Below are positions 20,265 to 29,276 of a stretch of 64,000 nucleotides of DNA, piece by piece; positions within the stretch are counted from its first letter, which is position 1, and each line of letters begins with the position of its first letter. Made by a program: the position numbers and the translations under genes. The DNA comes from CBDFLD01 sp965249005 (lineage in GTDB: Bacteria; Acidobacteriota; UBA6911). Location: positions 310,001 to 374,000 of the forward strand of contig CBDFLD010000022.1 of assembly GCA_965249005.1 (NCBI GenBank), given 5' to 3'. The notes under the pieces are model-generated. The model made no database searches. It had not been told where the DNA came from and saw only the letters and a program-made list of their open reading frames with translations.

Positions 20265-21356
20265 ATGACGTGTGACATAAAGCGGTGAGGCTTCTGAAAC
20301 ACAGCTGCTTCCGTCCCGGTACCTCGCCATCTTCTCTCTACCGTATTCCCTTTCGGCCAAATACCCGTTGTGCGTACGACACATCAGAACGATGTTGTCC
20401 GCGCTGTGGTCACCACCAAGAGCAAAGGGCCGCTGGTGATGGAACTCCAACCGGTCCCGCTCCGTGCAGCGCTGGCCGCTCTCATCGACAAAGGTGCAGC
20501 GGCCTTCGTCCCGGCTCTGCACGGCCCGTTCGACGGGGGCTGGGATGTAACGCGACGAAGGTGAGGTGTTTTCCTCCTCAAGGTTCTTGCGGGGCCGCTC
20601 AGTCCATCCGAATCGCCGTGCTTCGAGCCGCTCGAGCTTCTCAGTCACAGCCTGCTCAATGACGGTCGCAAGATCCGCAGCGTCCGTGAGTTTACGGACG
20701 CGTTCAAGCTTTTCACAAAGCTCCGCCGATGCGGTGAATTGAACTTTAAACCGTGATGGTGCCAGTGGTTCCATCACCCTGGCAGGCTGGCTCACTGCGG
20801 CAGCCATCGGGTCAACTTTTTCCGGACGGAGTTCATCCGACGTTGCTTGAGGAGGTGAGATTGGCAATGCAGTGGTGCTACGCTGCGGCAGCTTGCGCAC
20901 GACAGTCGGAACATCCGGCCGTGGCGCCAGCTCCGCCATAAGCAGCTCGATCTGGCGTTTGGACTTGTGCGTTGCGCGAGCTAGAAGATCGTCGCGATTG
21001 GACTCGGTGAGATGTGCGGCAAGCGTGGAAATGCCACTCAGATGAAGCCGGCTATCGCGGAGCATCTCCAGCAGCATGGGATGTCGCCGCGCCGCCCGAG
21101 CCGCAGCAATGCGCGCATATGACTCCGACTCAGATAAGTGTAACACCTCCATGCAGTAGCTGAACATCGAGGAACAGGCATGGTGGGCATAGAGCCGACG
21201 TGCGTCCACTTCGCCGATATGAGCCACGAGCTCGGACTCGACTCGGCGCGATTGTTGCACAAGCTCTGATAAACGACGAAGCAACTCGTCGTCTGACAAC
21301 TTGCTGGGTGAAACGCGTTTGAGTTGAAGTTTGTTTGCCATGTTGATGTATACCAT
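20091..21356 (-). CDS. HNH endonuclease-domain protein with altered C-terminal tail
   Basis: About 421 residues from an ATG at 21356 (MVYINMANKLQ) or 21341. A helical N-terminal region (VELVAHIGEVDARRLYAHHACSS-like, split here as ELVAHIGEVDARRLY and HHACSSMFSYCMEVLHLSES) precedes a basic linker and a C-terminal HNH motif (LEFHHQRPFALGGDH, DNIVLMCRTHN). This is the common acidobacterial HNH type; its role is unknown. Homologous sequence appears to end at about EKMARYRDG. The remaining roughly 70 residues are antisense to the S9 peptidase C-terminus and look random, so the original stop was probably lost by rearrangement. Confidence 0.8.
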   Translation of the reverse strand: MVYINMANKLQLKRVSPSKLSDDELLRRLSELVQQSRRVESELVAHIGEVDARRLYAHHACSSMFSYCMEVLHLSESESYARIAAARAARRHPMLLEMLRDSRLHLSGISTLAAHLTESNRDDLLARATHKSKRQIELLMAELAPRPDVPTVVRKLPQRSTTALPISPPQATSDELRPEKVDPMAAAVSQPARVMEPLAPSRFKVQFTASAELCEKLERVRKLTDAADLATVIEQAVTEKLERLEARRFGWTERPRKNLEEENTSPSSRYIPAPVERAVQSRDEGRCTFVDESGQRCTERDRLEFHHQRPFALGGDHSADNIVLMCRTHNGYLAEREYGREKMARYRDGSSCVSEASPLYVTRHSSLFVYLVLVEPTQDTAYLRGKMARPVPGSVGFSRNSDQHRLHVEQLECAVVLLRLP

Positions 21357-21845
21357 GGACTTTTTTCGCGCTCTGTAGTGGCTCGTGTTGCACGTAAGAG
21401 ACTCGAGGTGACATTGATGTGTCGCCAGCGAATTGACGATCGTGTGGCGGCTCTCGCACTTCGAAAACAGCCAGTCTACGACACGACTGCACTGTGTTTC
21501 GGTAATCACCCAGAAAAGTTGTCAAGAGGAACAAACGATTTTTTTTGATTCTCTTTTGAGATTATTACCCGTAAACCTTCAGTCAAACGACAGCCAATCC
21601 TTCGGGACTCTCAGAACGTCTCATTGTCGCTGACGGGAAACAGGTGGGCTAAAAAACCCTGTATTGTCTCCGCTGACTCCTTCGGTGAAATGTACTTCTA
21701 AAAGGGTTTCCCTGATTGATTAGATCTCCTGCTTCTGTCGGTAATCATTCAAGTGTGTAATCTCCTACCGAGCCCGATGCAGCTACACGCATACCAACCA
21801 GTCTAACGGGGTCGGGCTTTCTTCTCGATCTGGGAAGATTCCGTC
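21357..21845. other. Intergenic region, no gene recognised
   Basis: About 490 bases upstream of the HNH gene and downstream of the ligase gene. It contains T-rich stretches near 21540 but no open frame with homology, no clear terminator and no known RNA. Confidence 0.4.
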
Positions 21846-23291
21846 TCAAGGTTTTCCCCGATAGTGGGATTTGTTGACGATGGTTTTAAATTTTCCCGTG
21901 TGGGCGTGAGGAATCTGATCCGGGTATTCGAAAACAGGAAGAAGGTCGTTCTTGAAGTTTAATTGTATTTTATCACGAATGAAGGTTTCCGAATCATCGT
22001 CGTATGAACCCATTCGGACAATTCTAATCCGAAGTTCGCGGTCGTTTTCATAGACAAGCTGGTATCGTTTGATTTTTCCCTGGAGTTCTTTTCGAATAAA
22101 CAGATCGGACCAGAAGTTAGGACTGATCGCTTTTCCGGAGGCTGTTGTGTAAAGATCGGCCGTGCGGCCCAGGATCTCTTTCAGGATCTGGTGTTTGCGT
22201 CCGCAAGGGCAAGGGGTTGTGCCGGGATTCACCAGGTCGCCCGGTTTATAACGGATGAGGGGCATAGGAGTCTCCAGAAGCGGCGTAACCATGATTTCGC
22301 TACCGTCCACACCTGGGTCATTTTCTTCGAGTTCCACAAGGTGGGTTTCCTGGTGGATGTGAACGTTGCCTTCCGGGCATCGGATGGCAATATGACCCAG
22401 TTCATGGGTGCTATAGATATCGGTGATATGGCACCCCAGGATCTTCTTTATGACTTCATCGTCATTGGGGCTTAAGGTTTCTGCAATACTGAGGATAAGG
22501 TCCGGAGCTATTTCCTCCGAGTCATGGGCAACTTCTTCGACGTAATCGGCTAGGAGTCTTGCGGTTGAGGCATTGATCCACCAAACTCGTGCCCGGAAGG
22601 CTCTAAGCTGCTGTACGATGCTTTCGCATGTCTTGGGGTCGAATGCGCTTCCAGGAAGTTCCAAGTGGTTCCAAAGCATTTTCCGGAACAAAGATTTTTT
22701 TCCACTGGGCTTACGTTCGGCTACTGGCAAAAAGAACCTTGCCTCCCGGACGCCTTGAGCAAGTCCATGCCGGTCTTTGACCAGGATTTCCCTGGCCCAG
22801 CTGGCGGACTCGATGGTGCCATCGGCATAAAATCTAACCGGCGTACCGGTAGATCCACTGGTGGTGTGGGAAACCATCTTCTGGCGGCTGAACCGGGCGA
22901 TCGGATTGGGGTTATGGTTGCTGTATTTTGATTCTAGTGACGCGGCGATAAAAGGCTGGTACCGGTCAATGACCATGTCATCCCGATGGTTGGCCAGGTC
23001 TTCGCGGGTTAGCGGGGGCAGTTGTTTGATGTCGTCCAAATCCCTGACATCCCCTGGGTTGAATCCAGCTTCCTTGAAGCGTCTCTTGTAAAACGTCGTT
23101 TCTGATCCCGCCCGGGCAAGGATGACTTTCAGTCGGGCCAGTTGGAGGCTATTGAGCTCGTCTTCCGATGCGAACTCAGTGGTTTTAAACTCCCGGTAGG
23201 TTTTCCAAATGGCTGGACGATTCATAAGCCAATTTACGGTGGTGAAGGCCAGACGGCCCTTGAGGGTGTTGAGTTGTTCAATCATGCCCAT
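21846..23291 (-). CDS. CapK/PaaK-type adenylate-forming ligase
   Basis: About 481 residues (ATG at 23291; a GTG at 23342 is also open). It belongs to the phenylacetate-CoA ligase/CapK branch of ANL enzymes: P-loop-like HTTSGSTGTPVRFYADG, YSTHELGHIAIRC, MPLIRYKPGDLV and a C-terminal HTGKFKTIVNKS with the catalytic Lys region. CPCGRK near 375 may bind metal. Such proteins activate aryl or other carboxylic acids, or act in exopolysaccharide clusters. No partner genes (paa or capsule) are adjacent, so the substrate is open. Codon use appears less GC-rich than in the genes to the left. Confidence 0.85.
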   Translation of the reverse strand: MGMIEQLNTLKGRLAFTTVNWLMNRPAIWKTYREFKTTEFASEDELNSLQLARLKVILARAGSETTFYKRRFKEAGFNPGDVRDLDDIKQLPPLTREDLANHRDDMVIDRYQPFIAASLESKYSNHNPNPIARFSRQKMVSHTTSGSTGTPVRFYADGTIESASWAREILVKDRHGLAQGVREARFFLPVAERKPSGKKSLFRKMLWNHLELPGSAFDPKTCESIVQQLRAFRARVWWINASTARLLADYVEEVAHDSEEIAPDLILSIAETLSPNDDEVIKKILGCHITDIYSTHELGHIAIRCPEGNVHIHQETHLVELEENDPGVDGSEIMVTPLLETPMPLIRYKPGDLVNPGTTPCPCGRKHQILKEILGRTADLYTTASGKAISPNFWSDLFIRKELQGKIKRYQLVYENDRELRIRIVRMGSYDDDSETFIRDKIQLNFKNDLLPVFEYPDQIPHAHTGKFKTIVNKSHYRGKP

Positions 23292-23618
23292 GGCGAAAAA
23301 ACGGGGAAGAGATCGCGAAACCCGGTGCGTTATAGACACCACATGTGTCTGGATTTTGTTGTGAGGATTGTCGGATTGTATCAGAGCGAAGAAACTGAGG
23401 ATACAGAAATCCCTGATTTTACGGGATTCGAGAGGACTTAGAGGAAGATTACCAGAAGCGGAATCGCAAGTACTAGAATTTTATTCGTGCGGAGATTGAA
23501 TCACGTCTGACTCAACCGGGTCTCTTCGTCTGCACTACCAGTTTGTCTCTCTCAGTGAGTCGGACCCAGTTTTCTTGGACACAGAATAAGAGATAATGAG
23601 ATGTCCAAGGAGGTGGAA

Positions 23619-24035
23619 ATGGTTCGAACGAAGAGGGTGAAGTGGAAGGCGACGGCAGGAACGGAGGGAGCCCGTAGGGCGACTGGAGTTCGGGCCGTCG
23701 GCGCCGCGCCCGGGGCGAGGCCTCTGGAGCCGGGGCAGCGTTGGAGCGGAGGACGAAAGCGGGACGTGGTGCTGCGACTGCTGCGGGGCGAATCTCTGGA
23801 TGCGCTGTCGCGTGAGGTGGGCGTGGAAATCTACCGGCTGGAGGAGTGGCGGGAGCGGGCCTTGGCCGGGCTCGAGCTCGGCTTGAAGAATCACCAGGGC
23901 GAGCCGTTGGCGGAGGCGCTCGACGCTGCGAAGCGTCACATCGGGGAGCTGTCCATGGAAATCGAGCTGCTGCGCAATCGCGCCCGGGCGGCGGAGAAGC
24001 GCCTCCCTTTGGCGATGAGGAGGTCGCGACGATGA
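23619..24035 (+). CDS. IS3-like OrfA (transposase DNA-binding subunit), copy 1
   Basis: 138 residues from an ATG five bases after AAGGAGG; an ATG at 23601 is also in frame. The central part (GGRKRDVVLRLLRGESLDAL) is a helix-turn-helix like those of IS3 OrfA, and the C-terminal part is a helical, probably coiled-coil segment. The stop overlaps the OrfB start as ATGA. An OrfAB fusion by frameshift is possible, since the OrfB frame is open back to 23846, but no A-rich slippery site was seen. Confidence 0.85.
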   Translation: MVRTKRVKWKATAGTEGARRATGVRAVGAAPGARPLEPGQRWSGGRKRDVVLRLLRGESLDALSREVGVEIYRLEEWRERALAGLELGLKNHQGEPLAEALDAAKRHIGELSMEIELLRNRARAAEKRLPLAMRRSRR

Positions 24036-24931
24036 GCGAGACGATCTCCGAAGCCACGGGTCAACGTTACGGGATCCAGCGCGTGTGTCAGGCCTGGGAG
24101 CGCTCGCGCTCGGCGCTCTACGCCCGGCGGACAAGCGAGCAGAAGCGGCAGGAGGGCGAGGAACCCACTCGGCGGGGTCCCCAGCCCAAGGTGTCGGACG
24201 AGAAGCTTTTGGAGGCGATCCAGGCCGATCTGGAGCGCTCACCGTTCCAGGGCGAGGGTCATCGTAAGGTCCACGCGCGGCTTCGGATCTTGGACGGGAT
24301 CCGGGTTGCGCGCAAGCGGGTGCTGCGGGTCATGCGAGAGCATGAGTTGCTCTCACCACACCGCGGACGCCAGGGTGGAACGAAGGCACACGATGGGAAG
24401 ATCGTCACCCTGGCGCCGAACGTGATGTGGGGGACCGACGGAGTGCGGGTGTTCACGCTCGATGACGGGTGGGTCTGGATTTTCGCGGCGGTGGAGCACT
24501 GGAACGCGGAGTGTGTGGGGTGGCACGTGTGCAAGGTCGGTAGCCGCTTCGCGGCGTTGGAGCCGATCTCGCAGGGTCTGCTGCGCCTCTATGGTTCCAT
24601 TGACTCCGACGTTGCCCGGGGGCTGGCGCTCCGGATGGACCACGGCTCCCAGTACCTGTCGGATCACTTCCTCAACCAGATCCGGTGCTGGGGCATCCGT
24701 CCCAGCTTCGGTTTTGTCGAGGAACCGGAAACGAACGGAGTTGCGGAGCGGTGGAATCGCACGCTCAAGGACCAAGCGATCCACGGGAGAATCTTCCAGA
24801 ACCTCCAGGAGGTGCGTGCCGCCGTGGCCGAGTTCGTGGAGTTGTACAACAAGACCTGGCGTCTCGAGAAGATCGATTATCAAACACCGATCGAGGCACG
24901 CGAGGCGCACAAGCTACGCCAGGCGGCGTAG
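24032..24931 (+). CDS. IS3-like OrfB (DDE transposase), copy 1
   Basis: 299 residues. An HTH_21-like region (GEGHRKVHARLRILDGIRVA) precedes the rve-type DDE core: first Asp in VMWGTDGVRVFTLDDG, second in LRMDHGSQYLSDHF, and Glu in EPETNGVAERWNRTLKDQ. This is the divergent IS3 branch with WIFAAVEHWNAECVGW between the first two acidic residues. Together with OrfA it catalyses transposition. The start codon overlaps the OrfA stop (ATGA). Confidence 0.93.
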   Translation: MSETISEATGQRYGIQRVCQAWERSRSALYARRTSEQKRQEGEEPTRRGPQPKVSDEKLLEAIQADLERSPFQGEGHRKVHARLRILDGIRVARKRVLRVMREHELLSPHRGRQGGTKAHDGKIVTLAPNVMWGTDGVRVFTLDDGWVWIFAAVEHWNAECVGWHVCKVGSRFAALEPISQGLLRLYGSIDSDVARGLALRMDHGSQYLSDHFLNQIRCWGIRPSFGFVEEPETNGVAERWNRTLKDQAIHGRIFQNLQEVRAAVAEFVELYNKTWRLEKIDYQTPIEAREAHKLRQAA

Positions 24932-25432
24932 CTCAAACTTGTGTCCAAGGAACCGGGTGCGCTACAGTTTGTCTCTCTCAGCAGCCAAGTCAGCATTAAG
25001 GTCCATAACTTTCATTTCACTCCCGGAGCAACATATCTGCCCCCTCCGTTTCTGCGCCTCCGCCGTCACGGTTTTTGCTACCATGTTGCTACCACGGCCG
25101 CAAGAGAATTTGCATCTGGGTCTTGCGAGCAGCAATAGGTCTTGATCTGTCTCTGACTCAGGCGACCCGCTGATTGTAGATTGTAGGCAATACAAATCCA
25201 GCACAACCCCAAACCCACTAAACCCGCATAAAACCAAGAAAACTGCGTGAGTCAGGATGCTCTTGGTGTGTCCTGATACGGGTTGGACTGGGTACTGGAC
25301 TCAAGAATACGCGTCGTTTCCACTCCGTTTTGTGCCGCAACGTCCTTGTATAGGAGTCCAAGGTTAAGGCCTTTCTTCCGGATTTGGCTCCTAACGATTC
25401 GAATGTTTCTAGGAGTTCTCAGTTTCCGACAA

Positions 25433-25480
25433 GCCGACTACCCGTCCATTGATCTAGATCGCCAAACGAGAAAGGCGCTA
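25433..25480. repeat. 48-bp dispersed repeat (shared with 32745-32792)
   Basis: 41 of 48 positions agree with 32745-32792 in the recombinase element, starting GCCGACTA and including CCGTCCATTGATCT. Both copies read as ADYPSIDLD-QT-K in the plus frame, and several differences are synonymous. A degraded version lies near 46062. Confidence 0.7.
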
Positions 25481-25679
25481 GGAGGGTCTGTTTTGGGTTG
25501 CTGATGCAACGGGTCGATATCAACAGTAGTACGGGCTCCAATGGCGGTAGTGGCGCACCACCCATCGCCCCCGCAACGGTAGAGATCAGCCAAACATTTG
25601 GTGGTTTGATGATCGGTAACGGTCTACAAAAGGTCTTCGAGCCCGAGACACAAACATTCGTTAGCTCAGCCCTTGAATC

Positions 25680-25857
25680 CGCCTCCACCTTTGGGATTGC
25701 AGGTAAGATGAAAGTGCCACACGCCGTCACTCTACACGCCATACAAGTGCTGCCTCTGTTAGCGTGGTTTTTGTTTCTTACGAAATGGAACGAAAGTCGG
25801 CGTACTACACTCACACTTGTGGCAGCGGTCGGCTATATTGGGCTGACAGCGCCATTG
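25680..25857 (+). pseudogene. Fragment of a small integral-membrane protein gene
   Basis: One frame encodes STFGIAGKMKVPHAVTLHAI followed by QVLPLLAWFLFL and VAAVGYIGLTA. The pattern PHAVTLHAIQVLPLLAW is characteristic of a conserved multi-span membrane protein whose family name I cannot give with certainty. Before and after this stretch the sequence loses membrane character, so only a remnant remains, beside insertion sequences. Confidence 0.45.
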
Positions 25858-25977
25858 TCCAACACGCTCCGAACCCCTCGGCCACCACGCCACGATTCAC
25901 AACATGTGTGTATATCACCTGCTCGTCCTCCCTTTGGCCATCCGCTGCGAATATGCAGGGCGACATTGGACTAGACC

Positions 25978-26823
25978 CTATGTGACCAATGGATCCTCTT
26001 TGTACACTTCAAAATTTATGTAATAATTTCGGTAGTAAGCTCGCAAGCAAATAACCGCCAATAACTGACAATACAAGCTCCTGGCGATAGGCTGGAGATT
26101 ACGCAAATCCAATGCAGCAAGGACCACAGATAATGCTATAGACATGGTCGCCGCAATACTTACAAATACCAATATTTTCACCAATATCTCTATATGCCTT
26201 ATTCGATCTTGGTATGCCTGGTGTGGATTTAGTGTTTTGCCATACATGCACCAGAGAATTATTCCTGCAATCAAAAGGTTGAGAGACGTCACTGCAACTA
26301 TATTCCAATATCCACCAAACCAAGGAAAGTCGAATTGTCTGATGTAGAGGACGAGCAATACAAAGGCGATATACGTGGTGATCGCCATGCCGATAATTGT
26401 GGGCGAAATAAAATCAAACAACCGGCGAGGATGCAGTTGTGCTTTTCGAGTGGTACTTGAATTAGCGTTCCTCATAAGTATAAATTCTTTGAGCGACCGT
26501 AAATCTATTAGCAACACAGGAGACAACTGGACAATATAATACCACGTCGCAATAACATGGTCCCATGCACCACTACGTGAATAACGTAACAGCACCGCCA
26601 GTATCAACAAACCAGCCAGGAGTATAAATATATTTACACTCCGGTAGTTGCGCTGTGCTTTCTCATAATATTCAATCGGCCTCGGGTAGAGCTTGGGGTA
26701 CGTCGACGGCGGATATGTTTCGAACACATACCTCATCCGGCTGAGTATTTGTCTTGGATAATAAAATGAAATTAGGAGAATCTGGCTTAAAAACACAACG
26801 TGAAATAACATATGCTCTGGCAT
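25978..26823 (-). CDS. Multi-span membrane protein, partner of the GntR regulator
   Basis: 281 residues from an ATG with GAGGAG six bases upstream. About six apolar segments (near 8-24, 65-83, 90-108, 142-163, 172-195, 218-240) separated by short charged loops; no enzymatic motif or ABC signature. The gene is strikingly AT-rich compared with its surroundings, suggesting transfer. Its Shine-Dalgarno overlaps the stop of the GntR gene, so the two are tightly coupled. YtrA-type GntR regulators commonly sit beside membrane proteins or ABC transporters that they control. Function unknown. Confidence 0.7.
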   Translation of the reverse strand: MPEHMLFHVVFLSQILLISFYYPRQILSRMRYVFETYPPSTYPKLYPRPIEYYEKAQRNYRSVNIFILLAGLLILAVLLRYSRSGAWDHVIATWYYIVQLSPVLLIDLRSLKEFILMRNANSSTTRKAQLHPRRLFDFISPTIIGMAITTYIAFVLLVLYIRQFDFPWFGGYWNIVAVTSLNLLIAGIILWCMYGKTLNPHQAYQDRIRHIEILVKILVFVSIAATMSIALSVVLAALDLRNLQPIARSLYCQLLAVICLRAYYRNYYINFEVYKEDPLVT

Positions 26824-26833
26824 GTTTATCTCC

Positions 26834-27214
26834 TCAACTGCCGCGACGATTCATCAAATCGCCGAACGCAATCCGAATTTCTGAGTCTGTTACGCCCGCC
26901 CCTCTAAATGCCTCTATGGTTTCGCCTAATTTCGTCACAACCCACGCATTCAAATCGACAGTGCTGCTAACCTTCGCATCTGGGTGAACAAAAGTACCGC
27001 GATAACCTTTGGTTTGAATGACTGAATCACGCTCCAATAAACGGTAAGCTTTCGCCACCGTCTTGTTGTTAAGCTCCAGGTCGTTCGCAAGCTGCCTAAT
27101 CGAAGGCAAGGCATCCCCTGGGCCTATTTTGTCACTGAGCACGGCCTTTTTTATCTGCCCAATCAATTGAGCAAATAAGGGGACTGGATCGTCGATGTCG
27201 ATAATTATTTCCAT
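26834..27214 (-). CDS. GntR-family (YtrA-like) transcriptional regulator
   Basis: 126 residues: a winged-helix N-terminus (residues 8-75: PVPLFAQLIGQIKKAV, GDALPSIRQLANDLELNNKT, VAKAYRLLERDSVIQTKGYR) and a short helical C-terminal tail (about 85-126), the size of the YtrA subfamily. Its first about 75 codons are nearly identical in DNA to the N-terminal part of the GntR-PP2C fusion at 31.3-31.5 kb, so the two arose by recent duplication or gene conversion. It starts 34 bases after the PP2C stop and ends at the Shine-Dalgarno of the membrane-protein gene. Confidence 0.88.
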   Translation of the reverse strand: MEIIIDIDDPVPLFAQLIGQIKKAVLSDKIGPGDALPSIRQLANDLELNNKTVAKAYRLLERDSVIQTKGYRGTFVHPDAKVSSTVDLNAWVVTKLGETIEAFRGAGVTDSEIRIAFGDLMNRRGS

Positions 27215-27248
27215 AAGATATGTTGTCCCATACGTGGATCCTGATCGG

Positions 27249-27656
27249 TCAACGAAAACGCACGAGCAGCAGCGTTCGGTCGTCGATCTGCTCCCCGTGT
27301 TTTTCGACAAGATCGAACACCGCCTTGCGGATCTCGCGAAGCGGCCGAGCGGCACGATCGGCCACCGTCCGCTCGATCGCCTCGTGACCCAGCTCCGCGT
27401 CGGATGCGTCGGTTGTCTCGTTGAGCCCGTCCGTGTAAACGGTGAGCAGATCACCGGGCTTGGGGGCAACAGTGTCGGTGCTGTACGTGCGACCGTCGAA
27501 CAGGCCCAGTGGGATGTTCCGGTGGCCCAGCCGCCGCAACTCCGAAGCCGAAGCCCGGTAGTGGGCGATGTGGTGATGGCCCGCGAGCGCGTACTCGACG
27601 CGGCCAGCCCGATCGATTCGCAGGCAGGCAAGCGTTGCGTAAAGCTCTGGGCTAGT
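27249..27656 (-). pseudogene. C-terminal part of a PP2C/SpoIIE-type phosphatase domain (severed by IS1380 element)
   Basis: Reading leftward from the insertion point: ELYATLACLRIDRAGRVEYA, LAGHHHIAHY, then PKPGDLLTVYTDGLNET with the metal-binding Asp, and DDRTLLLVRFR before TGA. These are the C-terminal motifs of SpoIIE/RsbU-type Ser/Thr phosphatases. The 5' half lies at 30935-31497, on the other side of the IS1380 element, and the two halves join exactly in frame at TTSP/ELYATL. No start codon remains on this side. Confidence 0.88.
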
Positions 27657-27885
27657 CCCAAAATAAGCGAGGTATGAGCTCGCTCGGAAAATCGTTTGCC
27701 TTTTCCGAATATCTCGTGGATTTCAGCTCCTTGTGCGTAACAGGGAAAGCAAAGAGAAACACAAGAGACAAACCTTCCATTGGTTGTCTGGATCACTTGA
27801 TCTTGTTTGTCTCTGTTATGCCCTTCCTTTCGCCCGCCACTCTTGCTCCGCCGGGGGTACGGGCTCACCCGCCGGCGAGGCGCCT

Positions 27886-29242
27886 TCAAGTAAACCTGAG
27901 TTGCCTGATATAGTCGAACGTCGCCAAAAAGGTTTCGAGATGCTTGCTATAGGCCAATATCCTGTAAACGAGGCGACGACCGGTTCTTACAATCTGACAG
28001 GGTATTTGCACAAAGTTCACCAGGAAGCGTTTGAACTCCATCCTCAAGATATCACGACGTACTGTCGGCGCCTGCGTCACCAGGCCATACCAGGCCTTCA
28101 GATTCCACGCCAGCGATGCGATGACCATGTAGGCCCAGTTCGATACCAGACTGTCCGAAGGCATCCTCAAGGCGTTCACTCCACTCTTGAGCTGACCGAT
28201 GACGTTTTCCTGGTTGCAGCGATCGTTGGCAAAAAGGACCACTTCTCCCATCGTCATCTCCCGATCGTTGGTGATGTAGAAGAAGTACCGGACCTCATCA
28301 AACAGCCGGTGCTCCCCCTTTTCGATCGTGAGGTTCTTCCGAACCACAACCATGCGATAGGTTTTCTTACAGTGTCCGGGACGATAGTCAAACTCGGCGA
28401 CCTGCTCGCTCTGCAGGCGGATGTTCTTGAATTCTCTCTCCTTGATTACTTGTTCTTTGACGTTTTCCGGACGGCGCCGTTCTTCGCTCTTGACCTCATA
28501 ACGAGGAGGCCGCTCGAGCGGTTTCCATTGTCTCTCCGGCAGGGCATCGGCCATCCCGACCAGGTTCGGCTTGGCGTCATAACCAAAGACAAAACCAACC
28601 CGCTCGTCCCAGCGATCGAAGTTTCTCGTCAGCGAGAAATCCGTGTCGCCCCGAAGCCAGACCTTCGTAAACACCGACGACACCAGATCGATTGCCCGGT
28701 CCATCCACTCGGCCGCTCCGTCGGAAGAGGGACGGTTGCCCGGCCGATTCATCAGATAGAGGACCTCATTCGTATTGGCCAAGGTCACGATCAACGGTGC
28801 GTAACCCCAGATCCCGTTGTAGGCAATGTCCATTCCTTCCTTGCATTCCCCCAAGGTTCCGGCGACGGTCCCGTCCACGTCGATGATGGCCTCCTTCCGG
28901 AAGGAAGCATCCTGCAACTTCCACACCTTGGTTCGGGTTTCATTGATGGTTTCCTGAAGTCCGAAGATCCAATCCTCATCGAAACGACGGAGGAAATCTC
29001 CAGCCGTCGTGGGATCCGGAATCCTCTCGGCTCCCAGTCCGTTCATGTAGGTCTCATCCTGGCGCAACCGCTCGATATCTTCGAGACAGGTTCCACCCGA
29101 CAAGACGTTGTATGCGATGTTCAGTACATGATCGGATTCCCAGTAAGGAAAGTGGTACTTGAGCAAAACGATGTTTCTGTTGATATCTTTGTCCAATCCA
29201 AGCTTACACACGAGCTTGTGAATGGCTCCGATACCACCAGAT
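27886..29242 (-). pseudogene. IS1380-family transposase, C-terminal portion
   Basis: About 450 codons in frame from the IS3 insertion site: AIHKLVCKLGLDKDINRNIV, then DD-type catalytic features including IIDVDGTVAGTLGE, WLRGDTDFSLT and the late NQENVIGQLKSGVNALRMP, all typical of IS1380 (DDE_Tnp_1) transposases. The first 55 codons are on the far side of IS3-like copy 2 (30653-30816). Joining through a single copy of the 15-bp direct repeat gives GSGGIGAIHKLV without a break, about 500 residues in total. The enzyme cannot be made as it stands. Confidence 0.88.
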
Positions 29243-29276
29243 GTAGCGCACCCGGTTCCTTGGACACAAGTTTGAG

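Larger units (their letters stand above)
23556..24965 (+). mobile_element. IS3-like insertion sequence, copy 1 (1410 bp), with 16-bp flanking direct repeats
   Basis: Ends are TGAGTCGGACCC on the left and GGGTGCGCTAC on the right; the inner ends share ACCC(A/G)GTT and CTTGGACACA in inverted orientation. The direct repeat AGTTTGTCTCTCTCAG lies immediately outside both ends (23540-23555 and 24966-24981). Copy 2 at 29243-30652 has the same length and termini, and the encoded proteins are identical, so transposition is recent. Confidence 0.9.
24982..25977. other. Degenerate accessory DNA between IS copy 1 and the membrane-protein gene
   Basis: No intact gene in about 1 kb. It contains a 48-bp repeat (25433-25480) shared with the recombinase element and a decayed membrane-protein fragment (25680-25857). 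The rest carries no recognised feature. Confidence 0.5.

Noticed and set aside
23601..24035. Programmed frameshift between OrfA and OrfB
   Set aside because: The frames overlap suitably, but no slippery A-rich heptamer was seen; the ATGA overlap is a sufficient explanation.
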